Shown: piece by piece, positions 43,671 through 52,200 of the stretch
How positions within the stretch are numbered: the stretch's first letter is position 1
How the letters are laid out: each line of letters begins with the position of its first letter
DNA from: Spirochaetales bacterium
GTDB taxonomy: Bacteria > Spirochaetota > Spirochaetia > DSM-2461
Reading direction: 5' to 3'
DNA length: 54,207 nt
Assembly (NCBI GenBank): GCA_016936555.1
Contig: JAFGXR010000092.1
Location: forward strand, 1-54,207
Program-made: the position numbers and the translations under genes
The notes under the pieces: generated by a model
Seen by the model: the letters and a program-made list of their open reading frames with translations, nothing else
Databases searched by the model: none
What the model was told of the DNA's origin: nothing

Positions 43671-44942
43671 TCATTTCTGATTTCCCACCATATCTTCTCT
43701 GGCTCTCGGTATGTCGACCGGACAGACCATTTTCCCGATTAAGGGATAAGCTGCCAGGCATAGGATTCCCAGAACGGTAAATATGGCCTGGAATGGGAGG
43801 GAATTCAGCAGGATACCGATCAAAAGGGGAGCCAGAGCGCTTGTCAGATTGATGGCCCCGTAAATTCCTGAATAGAGGGCCCTTTTCTCTTTATCGCTGA
43901 TCTGTACCAGAACCGCTTCGCCGCTCATTTTATGTGCCGAGGATAGAGCGCCCAGCAGGGGGAATATGAGATATATCAGCCACTTCCCCGCGCCGGCTGT
44001 TAATGCTGTCACCATGAGCAGTGGTATGACAAACCCGCTGACGCTTTCGATTTTCAGTATTCCTTTGAATCCCAGCGGACCGACTATTTTCGGCCAGATG
44101 AGATTGGAGAGGAGCATGCCGCCCATCTGCAGCAGGACAATGGTTCCGATTGAAGATGAGGAAATACCGTACCATCTGACCAGAGAAGGCAGATAAAAGG
44201 GAATGAGAACGATAGCGGACGTGAGGATGTTGGCCGTCAGACAGTAGTTCCGGAAGGTGTGGTCCTCTCTGAGAATGCTTTTCATGGAGTGGATGATTTC
44301 GTTAAGGCCGGGGCGTTCGGTAGAGCTTTCTTCCTGTTCCCGGATCATCCAGAAGCCGATTGAAGCCAGGGCCAGCATCAGCGAGGCCAGGGAAAACAGG
44401 AAGGCATAGCGGACCGAACCGCTGAACCCCGTGATGATGTATCTGGTCAGAATGCCAGAGAGGAGAACGCCGATACTCCAGAAGACCTGCTTCCGGAGAA
44501 AAAATCTGTGCCTCAATTCATCGGGAATCGTCGTACCGATAAGGGATACGTAACTGATTCCGGCGAAAGCTCCGGAAAGGGAGAAGAGAATCAGGCCGCT
44601 GTAGATAGATGTCAGAACCAGGGCCGGGGTCAGACCGTCGGCGCCGAGCAGCAGCATTCCTATCCCGAAAAGGGCAGCCATCCGGACATAGATTGCTCCG
44701 ATCATATAGGCTTTCTTTTTCCTTCTGGACTGGATAAACGGGGCAAACAGCAGCTGGGAAACAAGCGGAAGCCCGACCATGATCGCTGTTATGATCCCGA
44801 TATGTATCTCCGAGCCTCCGACCTGCAGAACCAGAGCTGGCAGAACGGAATTGATTTCCGTGAAGGTCACAGTCAATGCGAGAAAAATGCCGTGAACGAG
44901 AAAGCCCCTGTAACTGGACTTTTGATCTTTTGTGATTTCCAT
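43671..44942 (-). CDS. Major facilitator superfamily transporter
   Basis: This 423-aa integral membrane protein has about 12 hydrophobic segments in the MFS pattern. The ATG at 44942 (MEITKDQKSSYRGFLVHGIF) is chosen because the longer frame overlaps nth. Helix 1 (FLALTVTFTEINSVLPALVLQVGG), the loop after helix 2 (FAPFIQSRRKKKAYMIG) and an inter-domain loop around EQEESSTERPGLNEIIHSM support the call. The substrate is unknown. It lies 22 bp downstream of nth on the same strand. Confidence 0.85.
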   Translation of the reverse strand: MEITKDQKSSYRGFLVHGIFLALTVTFTEINSVLPALVLQVGGSEIHIGIITAIMVGLPLVSQLLFAPFIQSRRKKKAYMIGAIYVRMAALFGIGMLLLGADGLTPALVLTSIYSGLILFSLSGAFAGISYVSLIGTTIPDELRHRFFLRKQVFWSIGVLLSGILTRYIITGFSGSVRYAFLFSLASLMLALASIGFWMIREQEESSTERPGLNEIIHSMKSILREDHTFRNYCLTANILTSAIVLIPFYLPSLVRWYGISSSSIGTIVLLQMGGMLLSNLIWPKIVGPLGFKGILKIESVSGFVIPLLMVTALTAGAGKWLIYLIFPLLGALSSAHKMSGEAVLVQISDKEKRALYSGIYGAINLTSALAPLLIGILLNSLPFQAIFTVLGILCLAAYPLIGKMVCPVDIPRAREDMVGNQK

Positions 44943-44964
44943 AATGAAATTATAGGACAAATAA

Positions 44965-45579
44965 TCAGAGTTGGGAACAGATTGGACAGCTGAGGGGATC
45001 GTGACCCCGCGCAGGACAGTACTCCCGGCCGAAATAGATAATCTGAAGATGGAGGCGGTTCCAGCTCTCAACGGGAAAGATTTTCTTCGCATCCTTTTCA
45101 GTCTGAACGACATTTTTTCCGCTGGTGAGTCCCCAGCGCGTCATAAGTCTGTGAATATGAGTGTCAATGGGAAAGGCGTTCTGTCCGAAGGCCTGGCTGA
45201 CGACGACCGAAGCCGTTTTATGCCCCACGCCTGGCAGTTTTTCCAATTCTTCCATGACCGGAGGAACTTCTCCGCCGTATTTCTCCGCCAGTATTTTCGA
45301 GAGATTGCTGATGGCTTTGGATTTGTTGCTGGAAAGGCCGCAGGGCCTGATGATTTCTCTGATCGTCTCGACGGGAATTTTTGCCATTTCCTCCGGTGTT
45401 CCGGCCAGTTCGAAAAGAGCCGGCGTCACTGTGTTGACTCTTGCATCGGTGCACTGGGCCGACAGGACGACGGCCACCAGGAGCGTGTAGGCATCGGAGT
45501 GTTCCAGGGGAATGGGCACATCGGGATAGAGCCTGTTCAGAACATCCATAATCAAAGCGGCTTTTTCTTTTTTTCTCAT
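44965..45579 (-). CDS. nth: Endonuclease III, with a variant C-terminal Cys cluster
   Basis: This DNA glycosylase/AP lyase of base-excision repair has 204 aa. It has the HhH motif LEKLPGVGHKTASVVVSQAFG with the catalytic Lys, and FPIDTHIHRLMTRWGL with the catalytic Asp region. The C-terminus reads YCPARGHDPLSCPICSQL and then stops. Only three Cys are present (C-x9-C-x2-C) instead of the C-x6-C-x2-C-x5-C that holds a [4Fe-4S] cluster in E. coli. This may be a lineage variant of the cluster. It is transcribed together with the MFS gene. Confidence 0.92.
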   Translation of the reverse strand: MRKKEKAALIMDVLNRLYPDVPIPLEHSDAYTLLVAVVLSAQCTDARVNTVTPALFELAGTPEEMAKIPVETIREIIRPCGLSSNKSKAISNLSKILAEKYGGEVPPVMEELEKLPGVGHKTASVVVSQAFGQNAFPIDTHIHRLMTRWGLTSGKNVVQTEKDAKKIFPVESWNRLHLQIIYFGREYCPARGHDPLSCPICSQL

Positions 45580-45610
45580 GAACCCCGTGTCCCTTCCATC
45601 GACTTTCCGA

Positions 45611-46435
45611 TTAAACGTTAAATCTGAGTTTCGCTTTGGAGTAGGTGAAGGCTGCCAGAAAAAAAGCCGTCAGAACAAGGACTATGGTAGCGCCCGAAGG
45701 AGCGTCGAAATAGTAGGAGGTATAAAAACCGGCTATGATGGAAACCAGAGCGAAAAACGTTGATAGCATGATAATTTTCCAGAGCTCCTTGGTCAGGAGA
45801 GAGGCTGTCGCGGCAGGGGTGACCAGAAGAGCCAGAACCATTACAACGCCGACAGTCTGCGTGGCGATGACCGTAGTCGAGGCCACGAGAATGAGGAATC
45901 CGTAGTGAATGGCCAGCGGAGAGAGTCCAATGGCCAGAGCGTGGGTCCTGTCGAAACTTGTCACCAGCAGTTCCTTGAAGAAAAGGAGCACCAGAAAAAT
46001 CACGAGAAAAGCCACGATGGCAATGAGTATGAGATCGAAGGATGAGACGCCCAGTATGTTGCCGAAGAGGATATGGGAGAGATCCTGAAAGGTCCCGACT
46101 CTGTTCATGAGAAGAATTCCCAGAGCAAAAGCACCGGCGAAAATAACGCCGATGGACGTGTCTTCCTTGAAGCGGCGGTGACTTGTGAGGGTTCCGATCG
46201 CCAGAACGGAGATGATAGCAGCCGCCAGGGCGCCGATGAGCATATGGATGCCCAGCATCAGGGCAATGACGATGCCCGGAAGTATGGCATGGGCCAGTGC
46301 GTCACCGATAAAGGCCATACCTCTCCAGACGATAAAGCCGCTGAGAACGCCGCAGGCCGCTGCGACGAGCAGCCCTGCGCCCAGTCCCTTGAGAAAAAAA
46401 ACGTATTGAAGCGGTTCCGTTATCCATTGAGCCAT
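45611..46435 (-). CDS. Metal ABC transporter permease (ZnuB/MntB/TroC type)
   Basis: This is an inner-membrane permease of the ABC-3 family for Zn or Mn uptake. It has 274 aa and about eight hydrophobic segments. Recognisable parts are GLGAGLLVAAACGVLSGFIVWRGMAFIGDALAHAILPG near the start and ASTTVIATQTVGVVMVLALLVTPAATA. It overlaps the ATPase gene by 16 bp. The metal cannot be told from sequence. No binding-protein gene lies next to it in the window. Confidence 0.9.
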   Translation of the reverse strand: MAQWITEPLQYVFFLKGLGAGLLVAAACGVLSGFIVWRGMAFIGDALAHAILPGIVIALMLGIHMLIGALAAAIISVLAIGTLTSHRRFKEDTSIGVIFAGAFALGILLMNRVGTFQDLSHILFGNILGVSSFDLILIAIVAFLVIFLVLLFFKELLVTSFDRTHALAIGLSPLAIHYGFLILVASTTVIATQTVGVVMVLALLVTPAATASLLTKELWKIIMLSTFFALVSIIAGFYTSYYFDAPSGATIVLVLTAFFLAAFTYSKAKLRFNV

Positions 46436-47271
46436 GATTCGTGTTCCATTCCTTTGTGAAATTCAAAGCCGTAGGCTCTGGCGATATTCTGGGGTGTCAG
46501 CACGTCCTTGACGGGGCCGTCTCCTATAATGGTTTTGTCCAGAAAAAGGACCCGGCTGAAGTGTACGGTCAGGATTCCCAGGTCATGGGTACTCACGAGA
46601 ACGCTTTTGCCCATTCTGCAGACCTTCTCTATGGTGTGGAACATCAGTTCCTGCGTGGCGATATCCACATGGTTGAGAGGTTCGTCGAGTAGCATAAGAT
46701 CGGCGTTGTGGGCCAGAGTCCTGGCCAGCATGACACGCTGCTGCTGGCCTCCTGACAGCTCTCCGACCTGTTTGTCGGCTATATGGGAGATTTCCATGGT
46801 TTCCATAGCCTGGTCCACAGCTTCCCTGTCTTTTTTTCCGGGATTCCTGAACCAGCCAAGGTGGACATAACGCCCCATGGTGACAACCTGTCTGACCGAG
46901 ACGGGAAATGACCAGTCCACTGTGCTTTTCTGCGGAACCATGGCGACCCTGTGGCGGCAGGCATTGGCATGATGTCCGTAGATGGATATTTGGCCTTTCT
47001 GAATTTTCTCCAGACCGAGGATCAGCTTCATCAGCGTCGACTTGCCGGCCCCGTTGGGACCGACCAGCGCCACTTTTTCTCCGGGATTGATACGGAGATT
47101 GATATCCTGCAGAACAGGTTCCGAGGTTCCCCCGTAGGTGAACCCAACATCCTTCACCTCAAGGGCGGCGCTTTCGGCTTTGGGCGGGTGGTCGCAGTTT
47201 TTCCCATAGCATAATAGTGGTACGTTCAGCATCGTTTTCCTGTATGTATCGATTTTTTTATCTTCAGTCAT
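46420..47271 (-). CDS. Metal ABC transporter ATPase (ZnuC/MntA/TroB type)
   Basis: This is the ATPase partner of the ABC-3 permease (283 aa). Walker A GPNGAGKST, Q-loop MVPQKSTVDWSFPVSVRQVV, signature LSGGQQQR, Walker B LMLLDEPLNHVD and H-loop STHDL are clear; the Q-loop text is typical of metal ATPases. An ATG at 47232 (MLNVPLLCYGKNC) has a better ribosome-binding site (AGGA, 5 nt) and may be the true start. The N-terminal tail CYGKNCDHPPK looks metal-binding. A regulated promoter lies at 47323-47351. Confidence 0.9.
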   Translation of the reverse strand: MTEDKKIDTYRKTMLNVPLLCYGKNCDHPPKAESAALEVKDVGFTYGGTSEPVLQDINLRINPGEKVALVGPNGAGKSTLMKLILGLEKIQKGQISIYGHHANACRHRVAMVPQKSTVDWSFPVSVRQVVTMGRYVHLGWFRNPGKKDREAVDQAMETMEISHIADKQVGELSGGQQQRVMLARTLAHNADLMLLDEPLNHVDIATQELMFHTIEKVCRMGKSVLVSTHDLGILTVHFSRVLFLDKTIIGDGPVKDVLTPQNIARAYGFEFHKGMEHESWLNG

Positions 47272-47322
47272 TGTCGGTCTTTTCTTCCGGTTTGTCGAGA
47301 CGGCCTTTTAGACACAAAAGAG

Positions 47323-47351
47323 AATTTAATTAGGAATAACTAAGAAGTCAA
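47323..47351 (-). promoter_or_regulatory. Promoter with TTAG-N6-CTAA box for the metal ABC genes
   Basis: On the minus strand TTGACT (47351 to 47346) and TAAATT (47328 to 47323) are spaced by exactly 17 bp. The inverted repeat TTAG-GAATAA-CTAA (47330-47343) fills the spacer. The repeat resembles DtxR/TroR-type metalloregulator sites, so metal-dependent repression is a reasonable inference. Confidence 0.55.
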
Positions 47352-47406
47352 CAAGCCGGAGTTTAAAAAATTTGTTTCTCAGTTCCTGCGGCCTTACACT
47401 TATAGG

Positions 47407-49092
47407 GTGGACGACCGGGACAGGACCTATGAATACATAGTCAACACTTCATCGGACTTTATAACACTCATTAATAAAAAATACGAATATGAAGTCGTTA
47501 ACGATTCCTACTGCCGGGTGCTGGGAAAAAAGCGGGAGGAGATCCTCGGGCATCATGTGGCCCGGATCTGGGGGAACTCCCGCTTCGAGGATAAAATCAG
47601 GCTCCATCTGGACAAGTGTTTCTCCGGCAGAGACATTCATTATATAGAGGAATTCGATTTCGGGCCGGAACACAAGTATATGCATGTCTCCTATTATCCC
47701 TACCGGATAGGAGGTGAGATAACCCATGCGCTTGTCTTTTCCCATGATATTTCCAGGATGGGGCAGATGGAGTCTCAGCTCCATAATTTCGAGTTCCGCG
47801 ATTCTGTTACAGGCCTCTTCAATCGTAAATCCCTCGATATCATCCTCGATATGGAGATCGAAAAAGCGAGGCGGAGCCGCGGGGAACCGGATCGGCTGAG
47901 GGCGGTCATTTTCATCTCCATAGCCAATCTCCAGGAGATCAATCTGGCTCACGGCTATGACCGGGGGAATATGCTGCTGGAAAATTCCGGCATCAGAATC
48001 AAGGAATTTCTGCGACAGAGTGATTATGTATTCCGCTATGACGGTCAGGAGCTTGTGGTTCTCCTTTCCAATCTGGCTGGAGAATCGGATTCGGCCAAAG
48101 TCGCGCAGAAACTGTTCGAGAAGATAACCATGCCCTACCGGAGCGATCGCTTTGATATTACGCTCCATTGCCATATGGGCATATCCCTCTATCCGCGGGA
48201 CAGCGCCGACGGTCACGAGCTGATTCAGTCCGCTGCTAAAGCCCTCGGCGAATCAATCGCCACCTCAGTTCCCTTCTGCATATATGACGGGGAGCTGCAC
48301 AACCGGGCCCTCGACAAGCTTCATATGGAAAGTGATTTGTACCGCGCCTTCGAGCATAATCAATTCGAACTCTATTACCAGCCCATAACCACTCCCGAAG
48401 GAAGAATAAAGGGCTGCGAGACTCTGATCCGATGGAATCATCCCGAAAAGGGGTTTATTCGCCCCGATCAATTCATACCCGTAGCCGAAGCCAACGGTCT
48501 GATTACAGCCATCGGAAAATGGATTATCTACCGGACAGTGGAAAAAATCCGCAAATGGAGTGTACCTTATGGCATATACATCTCCATAAATCTATCGGTC
48601 CGCGAGTTTGAGAATGAGGATCTCTTTGATATCCTGGTCCATGCTATGGGGAAAGGGGGGGAGCTTCCCCGGTAATATCTCAAACTGGAAATTACCGAAT
48701 CGGGGGGAATGGAAAAACCGAAACAAACCATAGCCCGTATGAAAAAGCTTAAGGAAGCCGGATTTTCCATTTTCCTCGATGATTTCGGAACAGGGCAATC
48801 CAGCCTGGCTTATCTGAAGGATATTCCCGCCTCGACTCTGAAAATAGATAAATCCTATGTCGATCCAATCGTCGATGATGAAGACAGCCGGTCCTATTTG
48901 AAACTCATTCTCTATCTTGCGGAAAACAGAGGCAAGGAAACGGTTGTGGAAGGTGTCGAGACGGCGGAGCAGCTGGCCATCCTCAAGGAAGCGGGCTGCC
49001 GGGCCATCCAGGGATATTATTTTTCCCGGCCGATCCCGGCCGAGCAGTTCGAGAATCTCCTGATTCATAACACGATTCTTCCCCTTGGCTGA
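47407..49092 (+). pseudogene. PAS-GGDEF-EAL protein gene interrupted by an in-frame TAA
   Basis: The frame from the GTG at 47407 continues in the same phase to 49092, but TAA at 48673-48675 splits it after residue 422, inside the EAL domain. The text across it reads GGELPR, stop, YLKLEITESGG, an otherwise normal EAL segment. Domains in order: PAS (about 1-115), a GGDEF with degenerate loop RYDGQELV (no cyclase activity expected), and EAL with CETLIRW (ETL variant), FLDDFGTGQSSLAYL and ETVVEGVET. The downstream ATG at 48709 has no proper ribosome-binding site. A recent nonsense mutation, readthrough or sequencing error are all possible. Confidence 0.8.
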
Positions 49093-49107
49093 TTTTTCAT
49101 CTTTTCA

Positions 49108-49135
49108 TTGACAAACAGAAGAAGGAGATTAAAAA
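49108..49135 (+). promoter_or_regulatory. Candidate promoter of the SCP2/transketolase operon
   Basis: Perfect TTGACA (49108-49113) and TAAAAA (49130-49135) are separated by 16 bp. The -10 element is weak. The first palindrome (49144-49159) would overlap the transcription start, a classic repressor position. Confidence 0.5.
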
Positions 49136-49143
49136 TAAGAAAA

Positions 49144-49159
49144 GAGTGAGCAGTCGCTC
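49144..49159. promoter_or_regulatory. Operator-like palindrome 1 of the SCP2/transketolase operon
   Basis: GAGTGA-GCAG-TCGCTC is a palindrome with one mismatch. With its flanks it is an inverted copy of the second site at 49213-49228. Confidence 0.6.
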
Positions 49160-49212
49160 GATTTTTCGATGTGTGTTTTATGTCTTTCTTCTGTTCTTCT
49201 GTCTGTTGCATC

Positions 49213-49228
49213 GAGCGAGTAATCGCTC
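49213..49228. promoter_or_regulatory. Operator-like palindrome 2 of the SCP2/transketolase operon
   Basis: GAGCGA-GTAA-TCGCTC has perfect 6-bp arms. Its flanks (ATC on the left, TT on the right) match the complement of site 1, so the two sites share 17 of 21 positions. The centres are 69 bp apart. The size and symmetry suit a TetR-family dimer. Confidence 0.65.
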
Positions 49229-49284
49229 TTAATTATATCTGTATATTATTCATTCATTTATTGGTTCATGAAAGGAGGATATTC

Positions 49285-50040
49285 ATGAGTAGAGAGACAG
49301 TTATGTCCTACATCAATGTTTTCGCCGTATTGAAGAATATGGAGGAACTCGTCCGTGTCGATTCTGTTTCGGAACAGCTGATCAAAAGCAGAAATATTGC
49401 CATTCAGTTCACCGTACACAAAGGGCCGAAGGCGGTGCTGGCCTTCCGCAACGGAGAAGTCATGCTGACAAGAGGAGGAGGGAAAGCCGACATCAAGCTC
49501 TATTTTTTCTCTCCCGAACACTTTAACAGAATGATGGACGGCAAAGCTAATCCCGTACCCTATAAGGGGCTGACGAAAATCTCATTCCTCACCGGTACTT
49601 TCATGAAGCTGGCGGAAAGGCTCGAATATTACCTGAGGCCCGATGAAGAGAAACTGAAGGACCGGGATTATTTCAGGGCCAATACGGAAATGACCGCCTA
49701 TGCGGCTTTTTTCGCTCTTTCGGAAATAGGAAACCACGATGAGAAGGCTCTTCACAGCAGCCATGCCATTCCAGACGGAACGATTCTGGTAAAAGTGGTA
49801 AACGGTCCGGCCGTAACAGTCATCAAGGAGAAGGGGAGCCTCCGTACGGTAAAAGGGGAACCCGATTCGCCCCGCTGCATTCTCTCTTTCAGTTCACTTG
49901 AGTCTGCCCATCTTGTTCTCAATGGAAAGCTCGATACCTATACGGCTCTGGCGACGGGCCGGATGGCCATGCGGGGATTCATCCCCATGATAGAAAACAT
50001 GAACCCCATTCTCGATCAGGTAGCGGAATACCTGCAATAG
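49285..50040 (+). CDS. SCP2-like protein, first gene of the unassigned operon
   Basis: This 251-aa soluble protein seems to contain two sterol-carrier-protein-2-like halves. The first has VHKGPKAVLAFRNGEVMLTRGGGKADIKLYFFSPEHFNRMMDGKA. The second has DSPRCILSFSSLESAHLVLNGKLDTYTALATGRMAMRG. The ATG at 49285 has an excellent AAAGGAGGA. SCP2 folds bind acyl or other hydrophobic ligands, and that is the basis for the name; similarity is at the pattern level only. The gene is 11 bp before the aminotransferase and 1.5 kb of cluster genes separate it from a second protein of similar build. Confidence 0.6.
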   Translation: MSRETVMSYINVFAVLKNMEELVRVDSVSEQLIKSRNIAIQFTVHKGPKAVLAFRNGEVMLTRGGGKADIKLYFFSPEHFNRMMDGKANPVPYKGLTKISFLTGTFMKLAERLEYYLRPDEEKLKDRDYFRANTEMTAYAAFFALSEIGNHDEKALHSSHAIPDGTILVKVVNGPAVTVIKEKGSLRTVKGEPDSPRCILSFSSLESAHLVLNGKLDTYTALATGRMAMRGFIPMIENMNPILDQVAEYLQ

Positions 50041-50051
50041 GAAGGATAAAG

Positions 50052-51332
50052 ATGATTGAAGCAAAAGAAGATACGAAACTCAATACCTATAAAAAGTCAC
50101 AGGAACTTTTTCAGAGAGCGGTAAAAGTTATTCCCACGGGCATTCCCGGCCATCTGGGGCCGGTGCAATCCCAGTTCATACCCACTTCGGACTTTCCCTT
50201 TTACGCCGAAAAGGCCGAAGGATCCTATTTCTGGGATCTCGATGGTAACAAATTCATCGATTACATGTGCGCCTACGGTCCCAATGTTCTGGGGTATAAC
50301 AACCCCGTTGTGGATGAGGCGGCTTTCGCCCAGTTCAAGAAGGGAAACTGCATGGCCCTTCCCGGCAAGGTTCAGGTGGAATTCGCAGAGCTGCTTGTCG
50401 ATACGATCGACGGGGCCGACTGGGCCATGTTTATGAAGAACGGGGGAGATGCCACAAGTTTCGCCGTTATGGCCGCCCGTGCGGCGACGGGCCGGAAAAA
50501 GCTGGTCCGCATAAAAGGGGGATATCACGGCGTGGCGCCCTGGACCCAGGTCGACGGGCATGCGGGGGTCGTGAAGGAGGATGTATCCAATAATCTCTTT
50601 ATGGAGTGGAACGATGCGGAAGCCTTCGAAAGACTGATCCGCGAGTTTCCCGGACAGATCGCCGGTCTTATTGCCACTCCCTACGATCACAGGATCTTCA
50701 CGGATAACGCTCTTCCCAAACCGGGGTACTGGCAGAAAATCCGTCAGCTCTGCACGGACAACGGAATCGTTCTGATAATAGATGACGTCCGATGCGGATT
50801 CCGTCTCGATATGGGCGGATCGGCGAAATACTTCGGCTTCGAACCGGATCTGGCCTGTTACTGCAAGGCTCTTGCCAACGGCTATAATATTTCCTCGGTG
50901 GTGGGAAAGGAATCGCTCCGCGACGCGGCTTCCAAGGTTTTCTATACGGGAAGCTACTGGTCTTCCGCCGTTCCCATGGCGGCGGGGATAGCCTGTATCA
51001 ATGAGCTGAAGAGGATCGACGGTCCCCGTCTGATGATAGAGAAAGGGGAGAAGCTTACAGAGGGTTTGAAAAAAGCGGCTGAAGCCAACGGGATCGATCT
51101 CGTCATCTCCGGCGTCCCGTCCATGTTTTACATGCGCATTGCCAATGACAATTCGCTGATGATGCATCAGGAATTCTGTGCCGAGTGCGCCAAACGGGGC
51201 GTTTTCTTCGTCTCCCATCACAATCATTTTATCAACTGTTCTCTCTCTGATGAGGACATAGCGAAAACTCTGGAAGTGGCGGAGGAAGCTTTCCGGATAG
51301 TGAAGAAAAATAATCCGGACAAGTGCAATTAA
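50052..51332 (+). CDS. Class III PLP aminotransferase (glutamate-1-semialdehyde aminomutase-like)
   Basis: This fold-type I PLP enzyme of 426 aa resembles glutamate-1-semialdehyde aminomutase and related aminotransferases. The start region FQRAVKVIPTGIPGHLG and YFWDLDGNKFIDYMCAYGPNVLG are typical. PLP contacts are visible in MKNGGDATSFAVMAARAATG, LIIDDVRCGFR and YCKALANGYNISSVVG, where Lys forms the Schiff base. The true substrate is unlikely to be heme precursor because the gene sits between an SCP2-like protein and a split transketolase. GAAGGAT lies upstream of the ATG. Confidence 0.87.
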   Translation: MIEAKEDTKLNTYKKSQELFQRAVKVIPTGIPGHLGPVQSQFIPTSDFPFYAEKAEGSYFWDLDGNKFIDYMCAYGPNVLGYNNPVVDEAAFAQFKKGNCMALPGKVQVEFAELLVDTIDGADWAMFMKNGGDATSFAVMAARAATGRKKLVRIKGGYHGVAPWTQVDGHAGVVKEDVSNNLFMEWNDAEAFERLIREFPGQIAGLIATPYDHRIFTDNALPKPGYWQKIRQLCTDNGIVLIIDDVRCGFRLDMGGSAKYFGFEPDLACYCKALANGYNISSVVGKESLRDAASKVFYTGSYWSSAVPMAAGIACINELKRIDGPRLMIEKGEKLTEGLKKAAEANGIDLVISGVPSMFYMRIANDNSLMMHQEFCAECAKRGVFFVSHHNHFINCSLSDEDIAKTLEVAEEAFRIVKKNNPDKCN

Positions 51333-51342
51333 GGAGGAACTT

Positions 51343-52200
51343 ATGAGCTTGAGCGAAAAAGAATTTCTGGAACTCGATGAAAAAGCGAAAGAGATGAGGC
51401 ATCTGATCCTCGATACGGTTCAGTGGGCCGGGGGGGCTCATGTAGGGGGATCGCTCAGCGCAGCCGATATACTCACGCTGCTCTACTACAAATATCTGAA
51501 TATCGACAGCGACAATCCCGGCTGGGAGGACAGGGACAGATTTGTCCTGAGCAAGGGCCATATCGGCGTCGGCCTGGCGCCCTTTCTGGCGGACAGGGGA
51601 TTTATCGACAGAGAACTCCTCAAAACCTATAACCATACGGGATCCTCCCTGGGGATGCATCTCGATAAAAATAAAGTTCCGGGACTCGACGCCTCGACAG
51701 GATCGCTGGGCCACGGTCTGCCCATCAGCCTGGGGATGGCGCTGGCGGCCAGGCAGAGGGGGAAAGGCTATAAGACCTGGTGCCTTCTCGGAGACGGGGA
51801 ATGCAATGAGGGCTCGGTCTGGGAGGCGGCCATGGCGGCTTCCCATCACAAAGCGGGCAATCTCATCGCCATGGTGGACCGGAACCGCTGCATGATGGAC
51901 GGATCCACCGAAGATGTCATGGCCCTCGAACCCTTCGCCGATAAATGGCGGGCCTTCGGATTCAAAGTGCTGGAAGTGGACGGACACGACCTGAGGGATC
52001 TGGCCGAAGCCATGGAAACAGCCATGGAGGAAGGAGATAAGCCGACGGTCATCATCTGCCATACCGTCAAGGGATGCGGAGTCGAGTCCATTTCCGGAGA
52101 CTACAGGTATCACTACGCCTCCTTCGATCCCGAAAAGACCAGGCTTTTTAAAGAAGAGATCAGCTCTTATCATCAGAAGCGTAGAGAGGAGAACAAATAA
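51343..52200 (+). CDS. Transketolase-like protein, N-terminal (TPP-binding) subunit
   Basis: This 285-aa protein corresponds to the first third of transketolase. It has GGAHVGGSLSAADILTLLYYKYL, LSKGHIGVGLAPFLADRG, GSLGHGLPISLGMALAARQRG and the TPP/Mg motif LLGDGECNEGSVWEAAMAA-SHH with the downstream VDRNR. GGAGGA precedes the ATG. It ends in a one-base overlap (TAATG) with the C-terminal subunit gene, so the two should form one enzyme. Such split transketolases occur in sugar and specialised metabolism; the substrate here is unknown. Confidence 0.9.
   Translation: MSLSEKEFLELDEKAKEMRHLILDTVQWAGGAHVGGSLSAADILTLLYYKYLNIDSDNPGWEDRDRFVLSKGHIGVGLAPFLADRGFIDRELLKTYNHTGSSLGMHLDKNKVPGLDASTGSLGHGLPISLGMALAARQRGKGYKTWCLLGDGECNEGSVWEAAMAASHHKAGNLIAMVDRNRCMMDGSTEDVMALEPFADKWRAFGFKVLEVDGHDLRDLAEAMETAMEEGDKPTVIICHTVKGCGVESISGDYRYHYASFDPEKTRLFKEEISSYHQKRREENK

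Noticed and set aside
44943-45113. N-terminal extension of the MFS transporter
   Set aside because: It would overlap nth and adds a basic, low-complexity stretch without homology; the ATG at 44942 precedes the first membrane helix.
50097-51227. 376-codon minus-strand frame opposite the aminotransferase gene
   Set aside because: The plus-strand frame has the PLP motifs and a ribosome-binding site and fits the operon. The antisense frame is a shadow of GC-rich third positions.
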